Source: Gammaproteobacteria bacterium
GTDB lineage: Bacteria; Pseudomonadota; Gammaproteobacteria; Pseudomonadales; Pseudohongiellaceae
Length of the DNA stretch: 64,000 nucleotides
Assembly (NCBI GenBank): GCA_041395725.1
Contig: JAWKZW010000001.1
Location: 3,038,001 to 3,102,000 of the forward strand
Direction: 5' to 3'
The translations under genes were made by a program, and so were the position numbers. Of the stretch, positions 26,550-35,769 are shown piece after piece (the first letter of the stretch is position 1; each line of letters opens with the position of its first letter). The notes under the pieces were generated by a model. It was given only the letters and a program-made list of their open reading frames with translations. It had not been told where the DNA came from and made no database searches.

Positions 26550-27656
26550 CTATCTCAGGGTGCTGCGAGCGAGGTTCTCCATTGGAGCCCGCATGCAATC
26601 CGCCAGCACCTTACGAAAATCCCCGACACCGGGCGCCAGTTCGACCCTGTGCTGCAGAATGTAGGGTGCCAGCACTTCAATGTCTTCGGCGCTGACATAA
26701 TTTCTTCCATGTAAAGCCGCCCGGACCTGTAGCGCCGGCAGCATGAGTACCAGGCTGCGGGTGGAATTGCCCTGCATGACACGATCGTCCTCCCTGAGGC
26801 TGATGGAGAGATCCACCAGAGCAGTCTTGACGGCCTGGCTGATATGGACGTTTTCATCAATAGTATGCCTGGCCTTCAATACTTCGTCTCTGGTCACTGA
26901 ATTGCTCTGTGAGCTCTTATCCCGCCGACTGCGCCAGGTCTGCAATACTTCAAGCTCGGCGTCCCGATCAATATGTTGCATGGCTATCTTGAAGAGAAAG
27001 CGATCAAGTTGAGGCGTGGGTAATGGGTAGGTGCCCACCAGGTCGAGCGGGTTCTGCGTGGCGATAACGAAAAACAGCTCATCCAGAGGGTAGGTGACGT
27101 TGTCGACAGTCACTTGTTTCTCACCCATGGCTTCCAGCATCGCCGACTGCACCTTAGGGGAGGTACGGTTTATTTCGTCTGCCAGCACAACGTGGGCAAA
27201 GATCGGGCCATGGCGGAAATGAAAAGCGTTGCTGTTGGCATCGAATACCGGTACGCCGGTAACGTCTGAGGGCAACAGGTCGGGGGTGAACTGAATGCGG
27301 CGAAAGGGCAGGATTCCATCACTGCCCGATGCATCGGGTGAGACTATGGTTTCACCCAGAGCCTTTGCGAGGGTCGTTTTGCCGGAGCCGGGGAAGTCTT
27401 CCAGTAAAACATGACCGTCTGCAACCAGAGCGATGATTGCCAGTTCAATGACGTCATCCCGTCCTAGTACCTGAAGACGGACATTGTTCAGCAGCTTCCT
27501 GAGCACCTCGACTGAGGCGCTTAGCTCGGCGTCTGCAGCAGATGTCACTGGCTGGTTAATGGCATCATCGTCCACCTTTGTGTCGGTGGCGGTATCACCT
27601 TGGCCACCCTGGTCAGGTTCCAGGTCCAGGTTCTCAGTGGCTGATTCGAGTGTCAT
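26550..27656 (-). CDS. MoxR family AAA+ ATPase
   Basis: The second Met (27656; 368 residues) is preferred since GGAGA precedes it; the first (27668) is also possible. The AAA+ motifs are clear: Walker A EDFPGSGKTTLAKAL, Walker B VVLADEINRTSPKVQSAML, sensor 1 FVIATQNPLDLVGTYPLP, and arginine-rich lid helices near the C-terminus (GNSTRSLVLMLPALQVRAAL). About 60 acidic, low-complexity residues precede the ATPase core. MoxR ATPases act as chaperone-like remodelers for proteins encoded beside them, here the DUF58 and transglutaminase-like proteins. It is third in the operon, where many genomes place moxR first. Confidence 0.93.
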   Translation of the reverse strand: MTLESATENLDLEPDQGGQGDTATDTKVDDDAINQPVTSAADAELSASVEVLRKLLNNVRLQVLGRDDVIELAIIALVADGHVLLEDFPGSGKTTLAKALGETIVSPDASGSDGILPFRRIQFTPDLLPSDVTGVPVFDANSNAFHFRHGPIFAHVVLADEINRTSPKVQSAMLEAMGEKQVTVDNVTYPLDELFFVIATQNPLDLVGTYPLPTPQLDRFLFKIAMQHIDRDAELEVLQTWRSRRDKSSQSNSVTRDEVLKARHTIDENVHISQAVKTALVDLSISLREDDRVMQGNSTRSLVLMLPALQVRAALHGRNYVSAEDIEVLAPYILQHRVELAPGVGDFRKVLADCMRAPMENLARSTLR

Positions 27657-27704
27657 CTCTTTCTCCATTGGTCAGACAGACTGCGTAGCCTGGTTCTCGG
27701 TTGT

Positions 27705-29867
27705 CTAGCGTGTGGCAACCCATGAATAAGGATTGATGGTGCCAAGTATCTTTTTCCAGCGAGTTACTTTTTTATCCAGCTGGCTAAGGATCTCATTGTT
27801 CGCAGCGCGCCAGTCATAGCGACTATCTGTCTCTGAAGAGGGTGCTTCGCCCAATGCCATGGCAAGATGCTGGCGGGTCGCTGTCACAAAGGTTGGTGCC
27901 AGGTCACTCATTCGTGCAGCAAAGGACTCACGGCTCTCCCCGGGGCGTCGGCGATATCCCAGTGCGGACAGCCGGTCCAGAATGGCCCGGTATCCCAGTT
28001 TGTAGAGATCCTGTCGGTGGTGCCCGCCAAAAACCCTCAGCCGAAAGAGTTTAACCCCATAGCCCCCGAGGATTACAGCGGCCAGAAGCAGATACAGAGA
28101 GTTGAGTGCTGCCTGCCAGGGGAATCCTGAGCCCTGTTCGGCAGCAAGAAAATCACCAAAAGAAGCCTCGTTACGGAGCATGTCACCCAGAAGCTGCTGC
28201 AGATTATTCTGGGGGTCGGTGGTCATGTCCACCAGGGTCTGCTGCGGCGCCGGATCGAGAATCACCCACCCATAATCCTCGAAATAGATCTCCGGCCAGG
28301 CATGGCCATGGATTGCCTGTACCAGCAGGGCAGATCCGCCGGCGCGGTTGCTGGCAGGAACTGAATATCCGATACCGACCCGGGCCGGTATCCCCAGGCT
28401 GCGGTACATGTAGGTCGCAGCAAAGGCAAAATGCATGCAATAGCCGGTCAGATCCCCAAACAGAAAAGAAGCCGCCGGATCGTCTTCGTAGGCGTGGGCG
28501 TTCTTCAGGCTGTAAATGCCGTTCTCATCAAGGTAGGTCTTTATAGTGAACGCCTTGGCAAAGGCGTCGTCAGCGTACTCGGGGCGCAGGCTGCTGATCA
28601 GTCGGGACGCCAGCTCGCCATAACGGGGGTCATCCGGCATCTGCAGGTATTCATTCCATACTTCAGGGGACCAGTCCGGGGCGCCGGTTTTCTGCCCGAT
28701 CAGATCGTCGTAGGGAAAGTCTGGCGCCAGCGACACCACATCATAGGTGCGTTTGAAGCGCAGGTTATTGGGGTTAGGCGTGGCGGTATACTCGCTGGGT
28801 GTTTCCAGGCCAAAGGGCCTGCGGTGGGGGGTGAGCATGCCTACGCTGGTCCGCACCAGATCGCGGGACCTTTCGCTCAGCAACCCTTCTGCCACTTGAA
28901 TTGATGAATTGGTGAAATTTTCCACCAGGTCCCGGTCCATATCGTCGCGTCCGGTTACATCCAGCAGGGAACCATTCCACTGGGAATAGGCAGTTTCCCT
29001 GAAGTAATAGGAACCATTGGCCGGATCATAGTCGTCCCTGAACAGCACAATAGCTACCGGTGCCTGCAGGTTGTCGGGGTTGTTTTCCCCGTCCCGGAAC
29101 GGATTGTCGTCCTGTGCAGAACTGCCGGGTGACTCCGTACCGGTCAGCCCCAGGTCATCGGTATAACTCGGCGTAGGCAGGCCGAAAAATTGCACATAAG
29201 CGAGCAATGAGAAACATAACAGGCCCAGTATGCTGAAATGCCAGGGCAGGCGACGGTGGTTATTCTCCATCATCAGCAGGGCAGCCAGACACAGGACCGC
29301 TCCACATCCCATCGCCATGAGTATGGCTGAGGGATCCATGCCGCGCATCAGGGCGAAGTCGCCGATGAAATAGGGTCGGTGAATCATGCCGTTGCGATGG
29401 GCGGAAAGCGTAACAGTAAACGCGGTGGCAACAAACAGGATCTCCAGCACGGTTCCCCAGCTGTATCGCAGCGCGAAGGTTCTCAGGGCAGCAGTGATTG
29501 CCGCGCTGATAAACAACCACTTGGCGAACTCCCCTGCCTGATAGCTCACCAGCGGTGAGAGAATGCCTGCCACCAGCGAACTGCCGGTCAGCGAACTGCT
29601 GATCGAGAGTCCAGCCACTATAGCCAGTCCACACACCGCAAGAACCACCGGTGTTCTCGACTGTCTGAGGTGGGACTTAACGAGCAGATAATCGATGGCA
29701 AAACAGGCAGTGATGCAGCCGAGCGCAGCAGCGATGGAACCGCTCTCATTGGTGAGGGACAGGCTGAGGACCCAGTAGGCGGTGGCAATAATCAGTGCTC
29801 GGAAACTGGTCGGCAACAGAGATTGGCCTGTATGCCTTGGTTCTGTGATGAAGAATCTGTCAGACAT
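27705..29867 (-). CDS. TgpA-like membrane transglutaminase-domain protein (DUF3488)
   Basis: A 720-residue protein: several membrane helices over residues about 20-225, a large periplasmic region with a transglutaminase-like core, one more helix near 600, and a cytoplasmic C-terminal tail. The cysteine-protease triad is visible: Cys477 in TGYCMHFAFAATY, His522 in IHGHAWPEIYFED and the Asp in WVILDPAP. This is the architecture of Pseudomonas TgpA, an essential inner-membrane protein with an active transglutaminase-like domain linked to envelope integrity. It starts 2 bases after the DUF58 stop and precedes moxR by 36 bases, so the operon is tightly coupled. Confidence 0.9.
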   Translation of the reverse strand: MSDRFFITEPRHTGQSLLPTSFRALIIATAYWVLSLSLTNESGSIAAALGCITACFAIDYLLVKSHLRQSRTPVVLAVCGLAIVAGLSISSSLTGSSLVAGILSPLVSYQAGEFAKWLFISAAITAALRTFALRYSWGTVLEILFVATAFTVTLSAHRNGMIHRPYFIGDFALMRGMDPSAILMAMGCGAVLCLAALLMMENNHRRLPWHFSILGLLCFSLLAYVQFFGLPTPSYTDDLGLTGTESPGSSAQDDNPFRDGENNPDNLQAPVAIVLFRDDYDPANGSYYFRETAYSQWNGSLLDVTGRDDMDRDLVENFTNSSIQVAEGLLSERSRDLVRTSVGMLTPHRRPFGLETPSEYTATPNPNNLRFKRTYDVVSLAPDFPYDDLIGQKTGAPDWSPEVWNEYLQMPDDPRYGELASRLISSLRPEYADDAFAKAFTIKTYLDENGIYSLKNAHAYEDDPAASFLFGDLTGYCMHFAFAATYMYRSLGIPARVGIGYSVPASNRAGGSALLVQAIHGHAWPEIYFEDYGWVILDPAPQQTLVDMTTDPQNNLQQLLGDMLRNEASFGDFLAAEQGSGFPWQAALNSLYLLLAAVILGGYGVKLFRLRVFGGHHRQDLYKLGYRAILDRLSALGYRRRPGESRESFAARMSDLAPTFVTATRQHLAMALGEAPSSETDSRYDWRAANNEILSQLDKKVTRWKKILGTINPYSWVATR

Positions 29868-29869
29868 GG

Positions 29870-31207
29870 CTAGATTTTCCGTAGGGTCTGGTCAAAACTC
29901 AGACCAGTTGCCCGGTCGACTACCAGGGTTGATTCTACTGACTGGCTGAGGCGGGTCAACAACTGGCCCAGCTCGATTTTGCCAGTCGCTGGTCTCTTTA
30001 CAGCAGGGCTGTCAGGGTTTGATGCGGTGGAAGGCTCCGTGAACAACAGTCGCTTCCAGAGGCTGACTTTCTCCGGTTCATGAAAACCATCGGTGGCCAA
30101 TACCAGTGAGAATTGTCCGCGGAAGCGACTGATCGTCTGATTCAGGGAATCGGTCCATGGTCCAGACTCGGCGGCGGCAAAAACGATGCAGTGGGATCCT
30201 GCCTGATTGCTGCTGTGGCGCAGAAAATTGTCCAGCCCGTAACTGAACGGTTCGTCCAGCGCCCGTGATGCCGCAATGGCAACCAGGGCTGATTCCCGGT
30301 CTTCACAAACAGTCTCGGAGCCATCTGCGCCGAACACCCAGTCATCGCCCAGTGCCCCGGACTCGATCGCTACCCGGGCTACAGCGGCCGCGGCTTCATC
30401 ATTTTGGCTGGATAGCAGGTAGGCGACTGTGCGATTGCTCTGGAAGACGCTCTTTTCCGCCAGTCGCACATTGAGCTGCCGACTGCGGGCGTAGGTTTTC
30501 CACATGATATTACGGACGGAATCACCGGGAACGTAGGGTCTGATTTCCATCCGGTCCCCCTCCGGGTTGCCTCGCGAGCTTGGTATCCCATCTTCTGAGG
30601 TCAGCGACCGGAGTATCGGCAGCGCCTTTATGGTGTTGCTGCGTGGCAGCGCGATCAGCTCTACAGATTGGCTCTGACGCCAGGAGTAGCGACAGAACCC
30701 GAGTACATCGCTGACGGTGAACAACCGGGTCAGCTTTGATGTCTTGCACCGCTGTTGCGGAATTATTTCTTCCAGCAAGCGGTTGCTGTCAGATTCAGTG
30801 CGCAATCGGGTTAGCAGTTGGTCCGGGTAGACGACCTCCCAGGACAGTTTGATGAGCGGGAAGTACTTCAGGTCTGGCAGGCTGAACCCGGTTTCGTTAG
30901 GGAAGCCAGCTTCGAGCATGACAGGTTTGCGAGCATGGCCGGTAGCGTTGATTTGCTTGCGAATCCGCAATTGCTGAAGCAGCCCGCCAAAAATTACACA
31001 GAAGAGGCTGAACAGCAGAATGGCGACAGCGCAGATGCTCAGTGCGAAAACTACCAGGTCCATGGCTCCATAACCGAATACCTGCAGCGCCAGCAGGGTC
31101 AGAGTCAGGGCAATCACACCCTGGGTGGTCAGGGGGAAATGTTCCCGGAGTCGCTGCAACAAGGCAGCCACCGGGCGTAGGGCGTGGAAAGCGGGGGTCA
31201 ACTGCAT
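29870..31207 (-). CDS. DUF58 (vWA-like) membrane protein
   Basis: A 445-residue protein, first gene of the DUF58-TgpA-MoxR-TPR operon. Two hydrophobic segments near residues 30-75 anchor it. The DUF58 signature follows: EIRPYVPGDSVRNIMWKTYA and RQLNVRLAEKS, and after that a vWA-like region that contains SLVLATDGFHEP. DUF58 proteins work with MoxR ATPases and transglutaminase-like proteins in the cell envelope. The 5' side faces a crotonase gene across 171 bases, which must hold both promoters. Nothing unusual in length. Confidence 0.9.
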   Translation of the reverse strand: MQLTPAFHALRPVAALLQRLREHFPLTTQGVIALTLTLLALQVFGYGAMDLVVFALSICAVAILLFSLFCVIFGGLLQQLRIRKQINATGHARKPVMLEAGFPNETGFSLPDLKYFPLIKLSWEVVYPDQLLTRLRTESDSNRLLEEIIPQQRCKTSKLTRLFTVSDVLGFCRYSWRQSQSVELIALPRSNTIKALPILRSLTSEDGIPSSRGNPEGDRMEIRPYVPGDSVRNIMWKTYARSRQLNVRLAEKSVFQSNRTVAYLLSSQNDEAAAAVARVAIESGALGDDWVFGADGSETVCEDRESALVAIAASRALDEPFSYGLDNFLRHSSNQAGSHCIVFAAAESGPWTDSLNQTISRFRGQFSLVLATDGFHEPEKVSLWKRLLFTEPSTASNPDSPAVKRPATGKIELGQLLTRLSQSVESTLVVDRATGLSFDQTLRKI

Positions 31208-31378
31208 AAATGCGCGGTCAGCGGCTGGTGCCTTTTGTAGTGAGCATTGATTGCCAATGGTTACCTGAAACTGGCGCCTGATTAGTGTTCACGTTCTGTC
31301 GGTATAACCAGACACGTTCAATCGGGTTATTCTTACACGTCACTAACGTCACCACAAACTTTGCAATGGGCAGCATTC

Positions 31379-32251
31379 ATGACCTTTAATACGATCAAGT
31401 ATGAGATTTCAGACCGCATCCTCACCCTGTCACTGAACAGACCGGAACAAATGAATGCCTTCACCGTGGAAATGGCGGCTGAGTTGAGGGCTGCTTTCAA
31501 TCGGGCGAGCGACGATGACGAGGTACGCGTTATCGTAGTTACGGGCGCGGGCAAAGCGTTCTGTGCGGGGATGGACCTGTCAGCAGAGGGTAATGTTTTT
31601 GGTCTCGATGAGAGTCTGGAGCCCGATCTGGGTACCCTGCAGGATCGCCTTAATGATCCTGAGATTGAGTCGGGGGTGAGAGACACCGGTGGCCAGTTGA
31701 CCCTGGCGATCTTCGAATGCAAAAAGCCGGTAATTGCCGCTATCAATGGTGCAGCGGTTGGTATTGGGGCGACCATGACCTGTGCCATGGATATCCGGAT
31801 AGCTTCCGAAACAGCCAGGATCGGCTTTGTATTCAATAAAATCGGGATCACTCCGGAGGCTTGTTCGACCTGGTTTCTGCCCCGGATCGTGGGCATGGCA
31901 ACAGCGCTGGAATGGAATCTGACCGGTGCGATCCTGTCTGCCGATGAAGTCTGTCGCAAAGGATTCGTTACTGCGGTCTACCCCAAGGAGCAATTGCTGG
32001 ATCAGGCCTATCAAATGGCGAGGCAGATTGCCCGCCACAGTCAAGTTGCCCTGGCTTTGACCCGACAGATGATGTACCGGAATTCGTCCGCGGCCCATCC
32101 ACTCGAAGCGCACCGGGTGGACTCGCTGGCTATGTTCTACTGTAGCCAGGTCAGCGGCAAGGAGGGTGTGGCAGCGTTCCTGGAAAAGAGAGCGCCGGTG
32201 TTTTCCGATCGAGCCACGAAGGATATGCCGGCTTTTTATCCCTGGTGGTGA
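31379..32251 (+). CDS. Enoyl-CoA hydratase/isomerase (crotonase) family protein
   Basis: The ATG at 31379 (290 residues, MTFNTIKYEISDRIL) fits the family; the upstream TTG frame adds six odd residues. Crotonase blocks are present: LNRPEQMNAFT, the CoA/oxyanion-hole segment TGAGKAFCAGMDLSAEG and the second oxyanion loop INGAAVGIGATMTCAMD. GITPEACSTWFLPRIVG follows, where the catalytic Glu is expected. It likely hydrates or isomerises an acyl-CoA in fatty-acid or related catabolism. It is somewhat longer than typical 260-residue hydratases, with an insert around residues 75-100 (DESLEPDLGTLQDRL). A single gene; substrate uncertain. Confidence 0.88.
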   Translation: MTFNTIKYEISDRILTLSLNRPEQMNAFTVEMAAELRAAFNRASDDDEVRVIVVTGAGKAFCAGMDLSAEGNVFGLDESLEPDLGTLQDRLNDPEIESGVRDTGGQLTLAIFECKKPVIAAINGAAVGIGATMTCAMDIRIASETARIGFVFNKIGITPEACSTWFLPRIVGMATALEWNLTGAILSADEVCRKGFVTAVYPKEQLLDQAYQMARQIARHSQVALALTRQMMYRNSSAAHPLEAHRVDSLAMFYCSQVSGKEGVAAFLEKRAPVFSDRATKDMPAFYPWW

Positions 32252-32296
32252 GCATCCAGCAGAGACCGGTGTCGACCGTGTCGCGCCCGTGGCGCC

Positions 32297-32809
32297 TCAG
32301 CAGTCGTCTGTCAGCCCGGCAGCACTTTTTAGGGCCACGCCAGTAAGGCGTCGGCCCAGCCAATCGGATAACGGCTCGGCTCCCAGTCGTTGGTAAAAAT
32401 CGATGGCGGGCTGATTCCAGTCCAGAACTGACCACTCGAGTCGCGGACAGCCGCGGTCCACAGCGATGCGTGCCACATGTCGAAACAGCTGTCTGCCCAG
32501 GCCCAGGTTGCGCCAACTGGCACGTATGTAAATATCTTCCAGATAGAGCCCCGCCTGCCCGGTAAATGTTGAGAAGGTAGGATAGAACAGCGCATATCCC
32601 ACCACGGCGGTATCGACTTCAGCGATTATAGCCATGGCTGCCGGATTGGAACCGAACAGGCTCTGTCGAAGAATCGGTCCGGTGGCAGTGACCTCATCCC
32701 CCAGCCGTTCGTAGTCCGCAAGCTCCCGGATCAATTCAATCAGTAACTCGCAGTCTTCAGGCGTGGCGGGTCGGATAGTCATCGGGGGTGGGCTGGTCAG
32801 CGCGGGCAT
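32297..32809 (-). CDS. GNAT family N-acetyltransferase
   Basis: A 170-residue acetyltransferase. The start at 32809 is set by a perfect GGAGG six bases upstream; neither the frame-opening codon (32854) nor the internal ATG (32782) has a ribosome site. The GNAT fold is clear: MTIRPATPEDCELL at the start, YLEDIYIRASWRNLGLGRQL for the acetyl-CoA pyrophosphate loop (Arg/Gly-rich) and a final DFYQRLGAEPLSDW motif. It resembles diamine/spermidine-type acetyltransferases (SSAT-like), but the acceptor is not known. Convergent with the crotonase gene across 45 bases. Confidence 0.88.
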   Translation of the reverse strand: MPALTSPPPMTIRPATPEDCELLIELIRELADYERLGDEVTATGPILRQSLFGSNPAAMAIIAEVDTAVVGYALFYPTFSTFTGQAGLYLEDIYIRASWRNLGLGRQLFRHVARIAVDRGCPRLEWSVLDWNQPAIDFYQRLGAEPLSDWLGRRLTGVALKSAAGLTDDC

Positions 32810-33036
32810 CGAAATCCTCCAGATCCAATCGATTGCAGTGACACGGGCCGACAAAGGTAACAGAATAGGCTGGTCAGTTACAGCGGCGGGCAGTGGGCGA
32901 GTCGGCGGGATATCTCTGCCGGAGTATCAGGCAGCCCGAAATATGTTAAGTTACGTCATTGCGTCTGCGAACCCAAAGCAGGGCGTTTTTATAAAACAAC
33001 AACACACACGGATCATTATCCCGACAGGGGCTTGCC

Positions 33037-34422
33037 ATGACTTTAGCTACCATTGCTAACCTGCTGATATTTATTGCTGTTCTTGGTTTTCTGTTTCAAC
33101 TGGGGCGCCAGAAAATTGGTTTATCCCGCAGAGTACTGGCCGGCCTGATTGCCGGTGCCGTTCTTGGTCTGTTTCTGCAGGTGGCTTACGGCGGCAGTAC
33201 CGAAGTCATGCAGGGCACCCTCGAATGGACCAATGTTGTTGCCAATGGCTACGTGAATCTGCTGCGCATGATTATTATGCCGCTGATTCTCATTACCATG
33301 ATCGCGGCCGTGCTCAGGGTCGAGGAGATCAAATCACTGGGTAAGATAGGAGGCTCGGTAGTTGGCCTGCTGATTCTCACGACCATGATCGCGGCTCTGG
33401 TCGGTATCGCCATGGCACTGCTGTTTGGACTGAACGCCGGCGAACTTGTCGCTGGCGCGCGGGAACTGGCGCGGGCGGAAGTGTTGCAGGCGCGGCAAGG
33501 CAGTGTCGCCGACATGAGCATTGCGGAATTGCTGGTGAGTTTCATTTCCACCAATATTTTTGCTGATCTGACTGACGCCCGCTCAACCTCAATAATCAGT
33601 GTGGTTGTTTTCGGGCTGATCTTTGGTATTGCTGCGCTGCTGGTGTGTGAAGAAACTCCGGAACGGGCAGACCCAATCAAGGGCTTTGTCGATACCACCC
33701 AGGCAGTGATCATGCGGCTGGTGAAGATCGTCATGGCATTGACTCCCTATGGAGTAGCCGCGTTGATGACCCGGGTAATTGCCACTTCTGATGGCCAGGC
33801 CATCCTCAATCTGATTGGATTTGTGGTGGCGTCCTACCTGGCGATTTTCATCATGTTTCTGGTGCATGCCCTGTTTGTCATTCTACTGGGCGTCAACCCT
33901 CGCAGCTATTTCCAGAAGGTCTGGCCGGTCTTGACCTTCGCTTTTGTCACCCGCAGCTCGGCAGCCACGATTCCGCTCACCATCCGGGCTCAGATCGAAG
34001 AGCTGAAAGTCCCGGCCCCCATTGCCAATATTGCCGCCTCATTCGGTGCCACCATCGGACAGAATGGCTGTGCCGGCATTTATCCGGCCATGCTGGCGGT
34101 CATGGTGGCACCCACCATGGGCGTGGCCATCGACTTAAGCTTTATCGCCAGCCTGGTGGTGATCATTGCCATCGGATCGTTTGGCATTGCCGGCGTTGGT
34201 GGCGGCGCGACAAATGCCGCCCTGGTAGTGCTGCCGGCGATGGGTTTCCCCGTAGAGATTGTGGCCTTGTTGATTTCGATTGAACCATTGATCGACATGG
34301 CAAGAACCGCCTTGAACGTAAATGGGGCGATTACTACCGGCATGATTACTTCCAGGCTGCTGGGAAGCAGTGTGACCAGTGAGGGTGCGGGAGCGGAGGC
34401 TGAATTACAGAGTCAGTCCTGA
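33037..34422 (+). CDS. Dicarboxylate/amino acid:cation symporter, TcyP-like (cystine) type
   Basis: A 461-residue inner-membrane carrier of the DAACS family with about eight helices plus two re-entrant hairpins. The N-terminus (TLATIANLLIFIAVLGFLF) and overall layout resemble L-cystine symporters (TcyP/YdjN) more than DctA or GltP. Substrate-site blocks are FVTRSSAATIPLTI (serine-rich hairpin 1), GATIGQNGCAGIYPAM and the later GVGGGATNAALVVLP. The ATG follows an AGGGG stretch. The leader contains an AACAACAAC run at about 32995-33004, a possible but distant CA motif. The substrate is inferred; cystine or a dicarboxylate are the options. Confidence 0.85.
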   Translation: MTLATIANLLIFIAVLGFLFQLGRQKIGLSRRVLAGLIAGAVLGLFLQVAYGGSTEVMQGTLEWTNVVANGYVNLLRMIIMPLILITMIAAVLRVEEIKSLGKIGGSVVGLLILTTMIAALVGIAMALLFGLNAGELVAGARELARAEVLQARQGSVADMSIAELLVSFISTNIFADLTDARSTSIISVVVFGLIFGIAALLVCEETPERADPIKGFVDTTQAVIMRLVKIVMALTPYGVAALMTRVIATSDGQAILNLIGFVVASYLAIFIMFLVHALFVILLGVNPRSYFQKVWPVLTFAFVTRSSAATIPLTIRAQIEELKVPAPIANIAASFGATIGQNGCAGIYPAMLAVMVAPTMGVAIDLSFIASLVVIIAIGSFGIAGVGGGATNAALVVLPAMGFPVEIVALLISIEPLIDMARTALNVNGAITTGMITSRLLGSSVTSEGAGAEAELQSQS

Positions 34423-34524
34423 GGATTTTGGCAGCGGGCGCCGTCGCCTGGATCAGTCGGGCACCACCGGTGTCTGCTCAGGAGCGTACCGGCAACTTCT
34501 AGCCGCAGTTGGAGATAGGTGAAA

Positions 34525-35742
34525 ATGAAGAGCAGAATGCCTCCTTGCTGGAATTTCAAAGCAACACGTTGCACAGGTATCCTGGCTGTCATGCTGGGGC
34601 TGGTCGCATGTGGTGAGCCCGCCCCCCAGGCACCTCCTCTCAGTTTTGAGGAACGCCTGCAGCAGCAATTGATCGAAGCACGGTCTGGCGATGTGATCGA
34701 GATTCCTGCCGGCATTCATCAGATGAGCCGCAGTCTTTCTCTGACGGTTCCCGGCGTCACAATCCGTGGCCAGGGCATGGATCAGTCAGTCCTGTCCTTC
34801 AAGAACCAGTTGCAGGGAGCCGAGGGACTGCTGGTCAGTGGCGATGATTTTGTCATAGCTGACCTGGCGATTGAGGACACGATCGGCGACGCACTGAAGA
34901 TCAATGAAAGTAACAAAGTGACGGTAAGCAGGGTGAGGACCGAGTGGACAGGCGGACCTTCTGAATCCAACGGTGCTTATGGCATCTACCCGGTCCAGAG
35001 CAGCAATGTGCTGATTGACGGGGCTGTGGCCATTGGTGCTTCAGATGCCGGTATCTACGTGGGCCAGTCAACCAACATCATAGTCCGTAATTCCCGAGCC
35101 GAGAATAACGTGGCGGGAATCGAAATAGAAAATTCCACCTTTGCTGATGTACACGATAACGTGGCCACGAACAACACCGGTGGGATACTGGTGTTCGATC
35201 TGCCGGATCTGCCAGTTCAAGGCGGGCGCAATACGCGCGTTTTCAATAATCGGATAAGCACCAACAATACAGGCAATTTTGCGCCTGCAGGTAATATCGT
35301 CGGTACGGTGCCGGCAGGAACCGGCCTGATGGTGCTGGCTAATGACAATATAGAGATATTCGACAACCAGTTCGAGGGTAATAACAGCGCCAATGTCATG
35401 ATAGTCAGCTATCACATCACCGGCCTGGGCATTGAAGACCCCGATTATGACCCTTATCCGGAGCAGATTTATCTGCATGGCAACAGCTTCGCAGGCGGCG
35501 GGATGAGTCCTGACTCCGAACCATTGAAGGCTCTGCAGGCCGCCACCGGGCAGCCGGTACCGGATGTGGTCTGGGACGGGACAGTTGTCGAGGGACGTTC
35601 TGCGCAGGACATTCTGTGCCTGCAGGACAACGGCGAGGTCGGATTCGTCAACCTGGATGCAGCCAATGGGTTTGCAGCGCCGTCTTTTGATCCGGCTGCC
35701 CATGAATGCTCAATGCCGAGCTTGTCCAGAATTGAGTTTTAG
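34525..35742 (+). CDS. Parallel beta-helix lipoprotein of the SO2930-partner type
   Basis: The ATG at 34525 follows GGAGATAG by six bases and gives 405 residues. Residues 1-25 are a lipoprotein signal (LAVMLGLVACGEP, lipobox cysteine in VACG). The rest is a right-handed parallel beta-helix: repeated Asn/Val/Ile-rich rungs such as VTIRGQGMDQSVLSF, SNVLIDGAVAIGASDAGIYV, TNIIVRNSRAENNVAGIEI and DVHDNVATNNTGGILVFD. Proteins of this type are encoded next to an SO2930-family diheme cytochrome, which is exactly the next gene here (27 bases). It probably sits on the periplasmic face and may bind or process a polysaccharide or redox partner. Function is not established. Confidence 0.85.
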   Translation: MKSRMPPCWNFKATRCTGILAVMLGLVACGEPAPQAPPLSFEERLQQQLIEARSGDVIEIPAGIHQMSRSLSLTVPGVTIRGQGMDQSVLSFKNQLQGAEGLLVSGDDFVIADLAIEDTIGDALKINESNKVTVSRVRTEWTGGPSESNGAYGIYPVQSSNVLIDGAVAIGASDAGIYVGQSTNIIVRNSRAENNVAGIEIENSTFADVHDNVATNNTGGILVFDLPDLPVQGGRNTRVFNNRISTNNTGNFAPAGNIVGTVPAGTGLMVLANDNIEIFDNQFEGNNSANVMIVSYHITGLGIEDPDYDPYPEQIYLHGNSFAGGGMSPDSEPLKALQAATGQPVPDVVWDGTVVEGRSAQDILCLQDNGEVGFVNLDAANGFAAPSFDPAAHECSMPSLSRIEF

Positions 35743-35769
35743 GCTTTAACGAAGCAGGTGGTTTGTCCT

